From Epichloe hybrida (taxonomy: Eukaryota > Ascomycota > Sordariomycetes > Hypocreales > Clavicipitaceae): a stretch of 64,000 nt of DNA. Under the pieces are notes generated by a model, which saw only the letters and a list, made by a program, of their open reading frames with translations, searched no databases and was not told the DNA's origin. Of this stretch, positions 54,780-64,000 are shown piece by piece (position 1 is the stretch's first letter; every line of letters starts with the position of its first letter). The stretch is taken from assembly GCA_019022495.1 (NCBI GenBank), contig JAFEKR010000036.1:372001-436000 (forward strand), given 5' to 3'. The translations under genes and the position numbers were made by a program.

Positions 54780-55620
54780 ATATCCCCAGGGAATAAAGTT
54801 CAATACTCCGTACTAGCGGTGGCAAAACGTCTTGGAGTACAACATCTACAGGATAGCGTTTGAGTTCCGCCCTGTGTGGAACGAGCCTGGATGGAAGCTG
54901 GCAAATGGGGCTGCTGGGCACTACTCGCTTTTGCGCCGGGACGTGGTGTCTCGATTAAACGTTGAGCTCGGCAGTAGTTAGCGCCCTTGACGTATTCCAT
55001 GTGGTTGCCAAAGCCTTCTCGACGGGAATACTTGCCCACAATCTCGGCGCTACAACCGACATACTATCTAAGATGTGTTCGTTATAATAGCGCCCCCCGA
55101 GGGGTAATAACAGGAAAAGGCTGCATCGTCCAGCTCGGCCTTGAGCATGCCATAAAGCTCACCCCAGATGGGCTTCAAGAACTCGTTGCTTTTGATTCGC
55201 TCTACCAGATCATTGAGCTTGCCCTCGTTTTCCATGGAGTTGCTAGTCTGGTGTTCTTTTCAGGATCGATGCGATCGTCAAGCGCGCGTTCCACTTGAGT
55301 TTGTACGAGTGTTCGAAGGTCGTTGTACGGTCTTTGCGAGGTTGAAGTCGAGAAAGTGGCGGGGTTGGGAATACATGTAGGTAAAGTCTTGACCATGGCT
55401 GATGAACAACGGTAAGCAGAAGTGGTTTCGGATAAAAGAGAAGATGCTCACAATGCCATTCAAGGGCAAAGAGGGACGGGTTGGAGATAACTTTGGCCAG
55501 CTTCTCCGCCAGCAGATCAAGAGCGTCACGCATAAGTTTGATGCTCAAGTCAGCGTGAAGAATCCTTCTACATCCGGTGCAGCCCATCAGAGTAGGATTA
55601 AGCTTGCAATGAGCAAATAT
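54780..55620 (-). pseudogene. Decayed protein-coding gene with several frameshifts, family unknown
   Basis: Read on the minus strand from about 55545 downward, coding-like, GC3-rich stretches follow one another but change frame. In order: MRDALDLLAEKLAKVISNPS (from about 55533); IVSIFSFIRNHFCLPLFISH and HGQDFTYMYSQPRHFLDFNL (about 55455-55340); FEHSYKLKWNARLTIASILK (about 55316-55260); MENEGKLNDLVERIKSNEFL and KPIWGELYGMLKAELDDAAF (about 55234-55115); GKYSRREGFGNHMEYVKGAN (about 55040-54980). At least three frame changes lack usable splice sites, although one GTGAGC...CATCAG interval (about 55449-55400) could be an intron. An in-frame stop is seen between pieces. I do not recognise the ancestral family. 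Recent inactivation is likely because codon bias persists. Confidence 0.5.
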
Positions 55621-58268
55621 CTGCATGTACGGCCATGCTGCCTGATCTCCCTCTCCTTTCTTTTTCCCTGCTCGCACCACGTTGCGCGAGATCGTGCAGC
55701 TGCCCTAAACGGGGCATGGGTTCGGTGACCTGCTGAATTGGACTGACTAATTGAACTGCCGGGATGAGGAAAGAAGCCCACGCAAATTCACTGATGCGCA
55801 TTGTCCCAGAGATGTGACTACATGTATGACTGGTGGAATAAAACGACCCTTTTTTGCGTAACCAATATTATACGGCGTACGGATCCGTACATATTGAATA
55901 AGTTCCAGATCCGATGCCATCGCAGCTTCTCCACAGTTTCTGCGCGCGTGCTGGATAAATTCAATGCGTTTCACAAGGTGGGGGGGGGGGGGGGTGGCAG
56001 CATCTTGCGGCGTCGGTTTCACACTGGGTAGTGACGAAACGTGCGAAAGGAAGAGAGATACAGAAAATACCCCGATGATGCATGCTGCAATCGTCAGCTC
56101 CAATGGAGGAGCTGCTACTCCGTGCGCTCGATGATGACTGCTGTCCCTGTCCCCTTTTGTTATCGCGGGCGGTTGGTGAAATGACTTGACCCTTTTGCGA
56201 GTTGGGATTGCAAGGGAGCTAGCCCCACACACTTGTTGACATGTTGTTATTAATGTGTACACGGCCGCCGAGCGACAGACAGGCATTTCCATTGGTTCTC
56301 CCGTGATTGGGGCGGCCCGCGCTGCGGCAGAGGGAGGGAACAAAACAACGACAACATAACGATACGTACATACTGTGGTTGACCGGTCATGCCTGTCGTT
56401 GACTGCAATAAATATGTCAACTAAAATCCCGCTGAATAAAATGTGCAGAGCGCCGCGAGCAATGCGCCCCAAGTCACTTCATCGTCTGCTTCCTCTCGTC
56501 GAATGCAAAATGAATCATCAATGATCATTGATGCTGATTCACCATCGCGTGTCAGGTGCTGCAGGGTAACAGCTGGGGTTGTTAATGCAGCAACAAGACA
56601 AGACAACAGACGTGTGATTTGCCTCACGAGCCGTTGATGGGAGAACATGTTGCGAGATTCCATGCCCAACAAGGCGAAGAAGGGCCGTTCAACTGACCTC
56701 AGGCACGGAGCACCGCAGTCGGACTCGAGGCAAGAAAGTCAAATGTCAAGTGTCAAGTTGTCAAGTGATGCTGGTGAGGGCTGGAATGGAAGCCAATCTT
56801 GCCGACCGCTCTCCCAAGGCATGGCGGCGCTGGGGGGTGTGTTGCGTCACAAGAATAGCACGCACGGGTCCCGCCTCAGCGCTAAAAACAACTTTGGAAG
56901 GGGAGCTGGCAGTGGAAAAGGAGAGCATCGTTGGCTTTGGCGCCGGGCAGTGCAGGCAGAGGGGAGGCGTCAGCGTCAAGCGTTAAGGTGGACCACCTGG
57001 GCAACCGTGACGGGCAGGGAAGGCCAGGCAGGGAAGGCCAGGCAGGGAAGGCCAGGCAGGGAAGGCCAGGTTTGACCAGACCGGACCAGACTGCATGCCT
57101 CCGAAACGCCATCAACAAAGGCTGATGGCAGCGACGAGCCTGATGCTAGCGGGCGGACGGGCGGACGGGCGGACTACACACTGTGCTGCCGCGTCCCTGA
57201 AGACAGCATGCTGCTCAGCACTCATTCAGCAGCTCGCCCCCAAGAGCAAACTGCATGGATGATCTGAAGAACCCTGGAGGATGGCTCCATGCACCCAGTG
57301 TTAATGCTTTGTCCATCCCGTGCCAGGCCTATTAGTGCTAGAAACCTAGCTGCTGATAGCGTAGTTCCCTGATCCCTCTGTTCTGTTCCTCACAGGAGTC
57401 ACAGCGCTCGTGCCCATGGGTCTTCGCCGTGATCTTCGCACGCATCTGGACTGTATGAGACACTGTGTCCAGCCGACGGGTCTCAGGGACTAGGCTGCCC
57501 CCTCAATTGCAGGATGCTCTGTGCCAGGACAGGACTAGTGTGCATGTGTGTGTGTGCCAGCCCACCCTTGGCCTTGTCTAGTGGCGAAGCTGGTGGACCC
57601 AGTATCCACCTTCATTTCTCGGGCCCCCATTCGCCGCCTCTTGCAGCGTCTGTCCACAGTGCCCCAGTCTTTCCCATCCCCAACCAACAAAAATGCCGCT
57701 GCACAACGCTGCACCTGCCTCCGCCTTCATACTATGTATGCTGTATGGTCTCAGGTACCTGTCTGGAAGGCGTTGCCAGCCCGGACGTCTTGGTACCCTC
57801 CGCCAACGCGCCTGGGTGTCCGGCTTCGTCTTGTCTTGGCCTTCCCTTGTCCCTCGCCTTGGGAAATGCCCGCTTTCCCATTCCTCTCTTCCTCTCTCTC
57901 ACCCACACACACATTACATACTCTGCCGGAACGAACCAACTCGGACCACTTCTTCTCCTCTTCCTCCTCATCTCATCCGCTCCTATCTACTTACTGTTTC
58001 TTCTTGCACATTTGCTATTTGCCCTTATCGCCAATTTAGATCACTCTTAAACTCACCCTCGCCTCTCCGACAGCTCTGGCACACTTTGCACCAGCAATCA
58101 AGCCTCGATTCTGCAGCCACCTCGCTCCGCCCTGCAAAACAAAGCCAACGTGCATCACCACTCGAGTCACTGCGCCCCCAATCAGAAGCAATAGATCTGG
58201 GGCTGCAGAAACCTTGCTGGACCAACGACACACAGCACTTTAGCAGCTTTGAATTCACGAAACATACT
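55621..58268. other. Gene-poor region and long leader of the gene at 58269
   Basis: 2.65 kb without a supported gene. A G-run (55980-55994), a 14-bp repeat (57014-57070) and an 8-bp GGGCGGAC repeat (57150-57174) are present. From about 57500 the plus strand is CT-rich, with donor-like and acceptor-like signals, as expected for a long, possibly spliced 5' UTR. Open frames there (57514-58050) look like chance translations of pyrimidine-rich DNA. Confidence 0.5.
57014..57070. repeat. 14-bp tandem repeat, GCAGGGAAGGCCAG
   Basis: Four perfect contiguous copies in an intergenic region. Confidence 0.95.
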
Positions 58269-58946
58269 ATGGCCTCCTATTACCATTACAATGCGCAGGT
58301 TGCGCATGCGGCGCCCGTCTCGCACAATCACGGCGGTCACCGCAGTCGCAGAGGAGCTCCACGCATGTCGGTGTCACAAAATGCCCAGAGACAATTCCGT
58401 GGTGCGCGCAGCATGAAGGATCTCAACGAGTCAGCAGCTCTCTCTGCCTTCCGCATGAGATTTGAAGCTGGTCGCTCCTTTGAACTGGAAGATGACCTGG
58501 AGTTCTGCCCCAATCTCCTGACAGAGTCCGATGTAAGTAGTGACACCAGTAGTAGAAGCAGCTCCCGAACAGCTTCTCCTTCGTCTGCTATGCATACCAT
58601 TCAGGGCTTGTCGCAGTGTCTGACTTGTTCGTTCTTTCATGTACAGCTGGTATCGATCTCCAGTGTTTCCGAGCGCTCTTCCCTGGCAAGCAATTCCCCC
58701 GAATCCTCCCCAACACAACGACCTCAAACTGTTGCTTCTGGCTTCTCTCTCAACTCAACTTCCGCCGCCTTCATTCCTCCCAGCTTCCAAAGCCATCACG
58801 CGAGCCTGAAGCTACACCAACCCGCCGCCACTCGCGGGCGCAACGCTATTCCCATCATCAACCCCGCCACGGGTACCAGCATGTCCAGTCCACCCCCTTC
58901 GGTGTCGCCCGCCGCAATACAGCACGCTCTCGGTCGCCGATGGTAG
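58269..58946 (+). CDS. Small Ser-rich fungal protein of unknown function
   Basis: Two exons, 58269-58532 and 58647-58946, give about 187 aa. The conserved part appears to be RSMKDLNESAALSAFRMRFE through AGRSFELEDDLEFCPNLLTE (about residues 46-86); the rest is Ser/Pro-rich, with the block ERSSLASNSPESSPTQRPQT after the splice. The intron has a GTAAGT donor and GTACAG acceptor. It is 114 nt long, a multiple of three and free of stops, so an unspliced message would encode a 225-aa version with a Ser-rich insert; both forms may exist. I know similar uncharacterised proteins in ascomycetes but no function. A start further upstream would lack coding character. Confidence 0.68.
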   Translation: MASYYHYNAQVAHAAPVSHNHGGHRSRRGAPRMSVSQNAQRQFRGARSMKDLNESAALSAFRMRFEAGRSFELEDDLEFCPNLLTESDVSSDTSSRSSSRTASPSSAMHTIQGLSQCLTCSFFHVQLVSISSVSERSSLASNSPESSPTQRPQTVASGFSLNSTSAAFIPPSFQSHHASLKLHQPAATRGRNAIPIINPATGTSMSSPPPSVSPAAIQHALGRRW

Positions 58947-60396
58947 ATTGTTCCCTCGACTCGCGTCACGTGTTCTTGATGGACCTGTCGTGAGTTCGAG
59001 TCCTCTATCGTCAGCTTCCACGTGGTGTGAATCAACCCCTGTCTGTTTGCTTTCGTTTCTCTCGAGCGACTCGTTATCTTGGCGAGCACACCGACAAATT
59101 AAGAACCTGAAGAAGGCAGTATCGCATTCGGGTCGGTCGGGTTACACGGTTTTAACGCGTCTTCTTGTGGGCTGGTCTTGATGGCTGCCTGTCAACACAA
59201 CTTTACTCTCAACTCTCTAATCTGTACAATCATGTTTTATTCGACACACGAACGCCGATTTCTGCATGCGACAGATGTCCGCAATGACCGCCACCGATAT
59301 GCGCGGCTCGAGAACGCGATGCCGAATTTCTCCTTCTTTTGCTGCTCTGTCCTTTGATTAAACATTTGATATACCAGCGTTGCGTGCGAATCAAGTGTCC
59401 GTCTCGCGAGAAAAGAGACCAATGAGCACAGACGGAAGCGTTATTTTTTTTTAATGCATTGGGAAGTTTTGCATTTTCATCGTTTCACTACAAAGGAGCC
59501 GACCGTGGGGTTGGCAGTTGTTATTATTCTTCTTCTGCATGACGATATATCCGGCATACTTCATGTAATATCTGGAGCGTGTGCGACGAACGAGCGTTTC
59601 CTATTCCACCAAAAACGCACTGCCGTACATCAACGGTAGTGGGGTGACGAACTCACCAAGAGGAAAAAAAATATTAAAATTAACGCATAGATATGGGGCT
59701 TTCACTCTATGAAAGCGTTTGGGAATTAACGGGCTGTGCATCTGTTCAAGTCACAAATGCAGATATACCCGTTGGAGGAGCAGCGGATGACAAAGACTTA
59801 GCGGGTGCCCATGTGTGTTTTATGCGCGCATCTTCCTTTCTGTAGGTTGGTTTTTGGCTCTGTTTTCTCTGTTTCTTCTCGAAACTTCTTAATGAGTTGG
59901 ATTTTTGTTCCGTCTCTGTTTTTATTCAGTTGTCCTGACCTCGGAGCACTTGTTGGAAGTTCTGATTCATTGTACGACATTTGGGGCTTTGGCTGCGACA
60001 AGCTCGTGACGCTGGCATGGGAAACAAGTCGATCTCGACGGCCAGATGTGGGATCATCTCGTATTTACTGGATGGGGGCATGAGTCTTTTTGTTAAGCAT
60101 ACGGCAGTGATTTGAGCGGCGCGTTAAGCTACGACATGATCTGGGTTGCGGGTCGGGTTGTTTGGGATTTCTTGAGCCATGGTGCTCTGGTGTTGCAAAT
60201 TTGCTGGGATCTGGACACTTGTGTGGGTTGCGAGCATGATGTGCGAATGATTTGTGGGAAACGGGTGTTTTATTTATATTCCTCTTTTACTGAGGTTGCG
60301 ATACCGCGGCCACGTGGGCCAGCTGGGATGACAATATACGATGTGTTCAGACAGAAGGATTGGTTGGATCCGTGTCAATTCAACGTGACTGATGAC
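58947..60396. other. Gap upstream of the MITE
   Basis: 1.45 kb holding the 3' end of the gene at 58269. Open frames up to 101 codons exist on the plus strand (for example 60112-60417, which runs into the transposon end) but have no family support. A palindromic CTATGAAAGCG/CTTTCACTCTATG stretch is near 59700. Nothing else seen. Confidence 0.45.
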
Positions 60397-60806
60397 CAGA
60401 GCTTTGCACTCGTGTAGTGTAGTATTTCTTGTAGTATTTCTATTTATTTTTATATCTGGCTTATAATTAAAGTTATTATCCTAAAAATCACGTGATCTTA
60501 TAGAGGAAAATTCTTAGAAAAATACTATATATATAGGTGTGTCTAAAAGTGGGCCCTCGCTCCATAAATCACAAATACTACATTTGTAGTATTTTTTTAG
60601 TACTCAAATGTAGTAAAATGTAGTTTTTCCAATTCGTGGCCTAAGGACCCACTTTTAGACCCACTTTTGTATATAACACCACTGTAGTTTTAAAGTTATC
60701 TATTTAAAAATCAAAGTTTTATATCTCTATATATTTTCTAAGATTAGATATGAATTATTTGTTAGAAAAAAAAAAACTACAAGATGTAGTGTAGTACAAA
60801 GCTCTG
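60397..60806. mobile_element. hAT-type MITE (410 bp, non-autonomous) with 8-bp target duplication
   Basis: The left end reads CAGAGCTTTGCACT from 60397; the right end, read from 60806 on the other strand, is CAGAGCTTTGTACT, so the terminal inverted repeats match at 13 of 14 positions. The element is flanked by the perfect 8-bp direct repeat CTGATGAC at 60389-60396 and 60807-60814. An 8-bp duplication and ends starting CAG are hallmarks of hAT transposons. The interior is very AT-rich compared with its surroundings, has no open frame, and carries subterminal GTAGT motifs. A second, internal inverted repeat, GTCTAAAAGTGGG (60541-60553) with its complement ending at 60660, suggests a folded or nested structure. 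Mobility would need a hAT transposase from elsewhere. Confidence 0.88.
60541..60660. repeat. Internal inverted repeat inside the MITE
   Basis: GTCTAAAAGTGGGCCC at 60541-60556 pairs with GGACCCACTTTTAGAC at 60645-60660 (one mismatch). A further CCCACTTTT copy follows at 60660-60668. Between the arms, several ACATTTGTAG/CTACATTT-type palindromes occur. Confidence 0.85.
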
Positions 60807-60814
60807 CTGATGAC

Positions 60815-61175
60815 GGACCTGGGTGCGCGTCAGCCTGCACACGTACATACATACCTGCCTAGGTGGTAATTTACGCAGTTGGCGATTTTCTAGTCAATTG
60901 ACGACGGAGCCATAAAAAAATATGTAACTAGCGAGGCAATGATGGGTTCAACCGTGCGCAACCTTGTACAAGCAGCGAGGCCATGGCAGTAGTGACGTCA
61001 GGGTTACGCTCCGCCCGAGCAAGCCTCGATCTCGGCCTCGTCGATGACGGGAGGGCAAGTCCCCCCCGTTAGAGTCTCTGATCTTTTCCCCCTCCACCTC
61101 GCATCCCATCTATGTACATCCACCGAACATCTTCTCCAAACCAATTCACCCACAGAAAAGCTGTCCCCCGCCACG
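60815..61175. other. Promoter region of the small mitochondrial protein gene
   Basis: 361 bp between the MITE and the next start codon. GTACATACATACCTGCCTAGGT and a CT-rich stretch (61060-61110) are seen. The MITE therefore lies about 370 bp upstream of this gene and could influence it. Confidence 0.45.
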
Positions 61176-61637
61176 ATGAACACGGCCAGAAACGCAATCA
61201 GCCTGCACGCCCTGCGCGCAGCCAGACTGCTCGTCGTCACGCGCGGGCTTCCTCTTTCCACGAGCTCGAAGCTCGAACTGAAGGAGTCGTTTTCTCGTAC
61301 GTTTATTCTCAATTTTCCGCCGTGTTGCCCGCCCTCGTCCCTTTTTTTCATTCACTTTTTGGCATTCCCCCCTTTTCATTCCTCCTTTTCGGAGAGATGG
61401 GCAGAGCAGGATACATGACTGTTGACACGGTTCCTCGCTACAGAAACAAACGTCGACTACGACAAGCACAAGAGGGACTCGCTCGAGAAGCAGAAGAAGG
61501 GCTCGGGCCAGTGGATGCCGGAGCTTGCTTCGGACAGCGAGGAGGCCGTGAGGGCGGACCGGTCCCAGGAGGACATTGCGACGCTGCGGGAGAGGACTAA
61601 GGCGTCTGGGGAGGCGAAGTCGGGGGGGGCCAGCTAG
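61176..61637 (+). CDS. Small mitochondrial-targeted fungal protein, unknown function
   Basis: Two exons, 61176-61296 and 61444-61637, encode 104 aa. The N-terminal about 30 residues (MNTARNAISLHALRAARLLV) are rich in Arg, Ala and Leu without acids, a typical mitochondrial presequence. The mature part is polar and charged, with the block NVDYDKHKRDSLEKQKKGSG followed by QWMPELASDSEEAVRADR. From memory, short proteins with this DYDKHKxDSLxKQKxGxGxW.PELASDSEEAVKADR pattern are widespread in ascomycetes but uncharacterised; it does not match the ATPase inhibitor IF1 core. The intron is 147 nt (GTACGT donor, GCTACAG acceptor). It lies head-to-tail, 541 bp upstream of the Pet8 carrier gene. Confidence 0.78.
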
Positions 61638-62178
61638 GGATTGGCTTTGTTTTTATATTTGGTGATTTAGGGGTGGACGCTCCGTGGCGGAAGTGTACAT
61701 GGTGGGAAATGATGTAGGAACGGTCAATCGTCGTGTTGAATGATGAACTGCGTTTTCAAGAAGCCCGGTGCTTCTTTGCTTGTATATTGGCTCCGTGCCA
61801 GGACACGCCCCGACTAATTCGACGTGTTGTGGTTCTTTCACGTCACGATTCAAAGGCACGTAACATTCATGAAGGCATGATTGATTCCACCACCCAACAC
61901 CCAACCCAACCTTTGGTCTGAGTGGGGGAAAAAAGAGGCATCATTACTCCTTATCGATAAGAACATGCCGCCGACCAGGAAGCTCCCCCGGTCCCGTTTC
62001 TCATTCTCAAAATGGGCCAAACGCAAACCGAGCATGAATTGAGCGCTCATACACCAACAATCCCCCCTTTTCCACAGAACAAATAGCTCCGGCTCGAGAA
62101 ATCAAGGCTTCGGCCTGTTCTCCCCCTCCTCCCGCCTCCCGCCTCCCGCCTCCCGCAGTCGCAGTCGCAGTCGCACAA
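61638..62178. other. Promoter and leader of the Pet8-type gene
   Basis: 541 bp. Just before the start codon, two arrays abut: CCCGCCT x4 (about 62131-62157) and CGCAGT x3-4 (62155-62175), both in the presumed 5' UTR. No gene seen. Confidence 0.55.
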
Positions 62179-63003
62179 ATGTCCTCGCCATCTTTCCAAA
62201 CAGCCCTCCTGGCAGGCGCTCTCGCCGGCACGACCGTCGACCTGTCCCTCTTCCCGCTCGACACCCTCAAGACTCGACTCCAGTCCTCGGCCGGCTTCTT
62301 CCCGTCGGGGGGCTTCTCCGGGATATACAGAGGCATCGGCTCCGCAGTCGTGGGATCCGCCCCCGGCGCAGCCTTCTTCTTCTGCACGTACGAGGCGGCC
62401 AAGCGGGCGCTGGCCCCGTCCAGGCTGCAGCTGCCCGAGCCGGTGACGCACATGCTCGCCGCCAGCCTGGGCGAGGTGGCGGCCTGCGCGGTCCGCGTTC
62501 CCACCGAGGTGGTCAAGCAGAGGGCGCAGGCGGGTTTGCACGGGGGCAAGTCCGGGGCGGCACTGCGCGCCATTCTCTCGCGCCACGGGGGCGCCGCGGG
62601 CTTCTTCGCCGTGTGGACGGAGCTGTATAGGGGATGGGGCATCACCGTCTTCCGAGAGGTGCCCTTTACCGTCATACAGTTCCCGCTGTGGGAGGCCATG
62701 AAGTCTTGGGGCCGGCGGCGCGACGAGGCCGACGTGTCCGGCGCCGAGAGCGCCTTGTACGGCAGCATAGCGGGCGGTGTATCTGCCGCGGCGACGACAC
62801 CGCTGGACGTGCTGAAGACGAGGGTCATGCTGTCGCGGGAGAGGGTTTCCGTGGCCAACGTCTTCTCGAGCATGGTCAGGGAGGAAGGCTGGAGGCCCTT
62901 CTTCGCCGGCATCGTGCCAAGAGTGACGTGGATATCAATAGGCGGTGCTATCTTCCTGGGAAGTTATCAGTGGGCGGTGAATGCTATGAGGGTAATTTCC
63001 TAG
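62179..63003 (+). CDS. Mitochondrial S-adenosylmethionine carrier (Pet8/SAMC type)
   Basis: Single exon of 274 aa, the usual length for this family. Three carrier repeats are seen with signatures LFPLDTLKTR (about residues 25-34), RVPTEVVKQR (about 107-116) and TTPLDVLKTR (about 207-216), each followed by the expected G-x-x-x-G helix partners (GIYRGIGS, ELYRGWGITV, PFFAGIVPR). The second signature with E-V-V-K-Q-R and the GSAPGAAFFFCTYE segment are characteristic of Pet8. It imports S-adenosylmethionine into the matrix in exchange for S-adenosylhomocysteine, for methylation, lipoate and biotin synthesis. GC-rich codon use fits a well-expressed core gene. No intron. Confidence 0.93.
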   Translation: MSSPSFQTALLAGALAGTTVDLSLFPLDTLKTRLQSSAGFFPSGGFSGIYRGIGSAVVGSAPGAAFFFCTYEAAKRALAPSRLQLPEPVTHMLAASLGEVAACAVRVPTEVVKQRAQAGLHGGKSGAALRAILSRHGGAAGFFAVWTELYRGWGITVFREVPFTVIQFPLWEAMKSWGRRRDEADVSGAESALYGSIAGGVSAAATTPLDVLKTRVMLSRERVSVANVFSSMVREEGWRPFFAGIVPRVTWISIGGAIFLGSYQWAVNAMRVIS

Positions 63004-63581
63004 ATTGGGGGCTGCGTGTCTGGGTGGGCGTGAATCGTCATGACATATATATATATAAACATATGTTAACAGGAGCCGTGTTGTACGATGCACTATATAA
63101 ACAAGCGAGGGGGCAATCTTGATACACGAGACTCAAAAAGCACGAGCGAGCACGTTCCATGAAGATAGTCAAAAATCAACAATACTCACACAGTTTCATC
63201 CTTCGTAATACTATATGCTCGACTATTGATCACGGAGGCCAAGGTGAGCGCTGGGTCTAGGAAGAGAAGAATAATGAGGTGGGTTGCCCTGCAGTGAACA
63301 ACGTTGGGGGAAAAAAAAGAAGAACATTAAAAAAAAAAAGAGTACGGTATAGGACTAAAGGGTATTTATTGTGTCATTGCCGTTTACACATGGAAGCTTC
63401 ATCGTCTGGCTTCCAAACAGAAAAAAAGCAGGCATAAAAGGCAGTGAGGGCATGAAAGATGTGAAAGGAGGACAGATACCGCGGGCATTGATCATCACTA
63501 CATCGTTTCAAATCGTCCAAAGAAGTTGACGAAGACCATGTCATGGGGTCTGGTCACGAGCCAGTACGTGTGTGTGCGCGT
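63004..63581. other. Convergent 3' region of the Pet8-type and WDR48-like genes
   Basis: 578 bp between two stop codons. Contains (AT)n-like sequence at 63042-63055 and A-rich tracts at 63308-63345. No coding frame supported. Confidence 0.55.
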
Positions 63582-64000
63582 CTACGTAGCGGGTGTCGTC
63601 GCTGTTGGTTCCGAGGCCGGGGCAACAACCACAGGACCAGGAGCGCCAGGTGTATCGGCTGGAATCATGGACGCAGCTGGCTTGGGCGGCTTGATCTCCT
63701 TGCGTCCATTGGCCTTGTAGTACAACACGACGTCGTTACCGCTCTTCCACACGTGGGCGCGGATTGTTGCAAGACTCATCAACGGACAAAGCAGCTGGCA
63801 AACCAAACATACAGTCAGTCACTGCAAACACACTCAGGACAAGTCAACCAATGCAAGGTGACTGACGTACCTGATCATTGCAATAGAGTTCGAGATATTC
63901 TTCCGGGGCCAGTTCATCTGGACTGGGTTCCTCAGGCACCTCCTCGATCCTCTCTGCTATATACGACAGAATCTTCTTCACGCGTAGCATTCGGTTAGCG
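63582..64000 (-). CDS. WDR48/UAF1-like protein, C-terminal part (runs off the window)
   Basis: Only the 3' end is present. Two exons are visible, from the window edge to 63871 and 63794-63582, separated by a 76-nt intron (GTACGT donor, GCCAG acceptor). The joined reading is [20 protein letters not shown], then [20 protein letters not shown], then [20 protein letters not shown], and ends in a Pro/Ala-rich tail. This is the C-terminal DUF3337-type region of WDR48/UAF1 (Bun107 in fission yeast, Duf1 in budding yeast), a ubiquitin-like-fold module that follows the WD40 propeller. These proteins activate ubiquitin-specific proteases; in Aspergillus the related CreC-CreB pair is a separate family. 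The WD40 part should lie beyond position 64000. Confidence 0.85.

Noticed and set aside
57514..58050. A 178-codon frame with hydrophobic stretches upstream of 58269
   Set aside because: Translation of a CT-rich leader (Leu/Ser/Pro); three overlapping frames are equally open there, as expected for pyrimidine-rich 5' UTR.
60112..60417. A 101-codon frame ending just inside the MITE
   Set aside because: Weak coding character, and its stop lies in the inserted element, so the frame length is partly an accident of the insertion.
1..64000. tRNA, 5S rRNA and snoRNA genes
   Set aside because: I looked for B-box-like GGTTCGANTCC blocks and for acceptor-stem pairing and found no convincing case by eye; a tRNAscan-type search would be needed to exclude them.
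1..64000. Secondary-metabolite cluster or repeat-induced point mutation island
   Set aside because: No polyketide, peptide synthetase or terpene genes are seen, and the only strongly AT-rich stretch is the MITE at 60397-60806.

Overview
The window is nuclear DNA from a filamentous ascomycete, most likely a sordariomycete of the order Hypocreales. The genes are monocistronic, lie on both strands with short gaps, and carry small introns (about 50-250 nt) with GTANGT-type donors and CTAAC/CTGAC-like branch points. The proteins include fungus-specific families (Bud6, Ypd1, the Arp10/RO-7 type of actin-related protein, a Yen1/GEN1-type nuclease) and several conserved fungal proteins of unknown function. 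Species is not resolved. I see no rRNA, CRISPR array, plasmid or prophage.

Layout. 0-13.6 kb: mitochondrial seryl-tRNA synthetase, Arp10-type dynactin subunit, GEN1/Yen1-type resolvase (divergent from Arp10), Mgs1/WRNIP1-type AAA+ ATPase (convergent with the resolvase), Pcf11 and a four-helix membrane protein. 15.6-25.5 kb: Bud6, Elongator subunit Elp1 and a low-complexity fungal protein. 28.1-36.3 kb: the HPt phosphotransfer protein Ypd1, a decayed gene, a coiled-coil protein and a zinc-finger-like protein, separated by long gaps. 37.7-53.4 kb: a putative small secreted peptide, tRNA(Ile)-lysidine synthetase (TilS) with a minisatellite in its intron, a BTB protein, a membrane-anchored DUF4097-like protein, a Ca2+-regulated mitochondrial carrier with two apparent GC-AG introns, cyclin C and an alpha/beta hydrolase. 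53.4-58.2 kb: a gene-poor stretch with at least one frameshifted gene. 58.3-64 kb: a small fungal protein, a 410-bp hAT-type MITE with a perfect 8-bp target duplication, a small mitochondrial protein, the SAM carrier Pet8 and the 3' end of a WDR48-like gene that runs off the window.

Most genes are ordinary core housekeeping genes and do not form one pathway. Loose themes are replication and recombination (resolvase beside Mgs1), tRNA biology (SerRS, TilS, Elp1), mitochondrial transport (two carriers) and polarity or motor function (Bud6, Arp10). I found no biosynthetic cluster or defence island. The less ordinary signals are the hAT MITE, the TilS intron minisatellite, paired GC-AG introns, decayed genes showing three or more frame changes, and a recurrent TACGGAGTA-like intergenic motif. 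Multi-exon models were built by hand from splice signals and reading-frame continuity, without transcript evidence.
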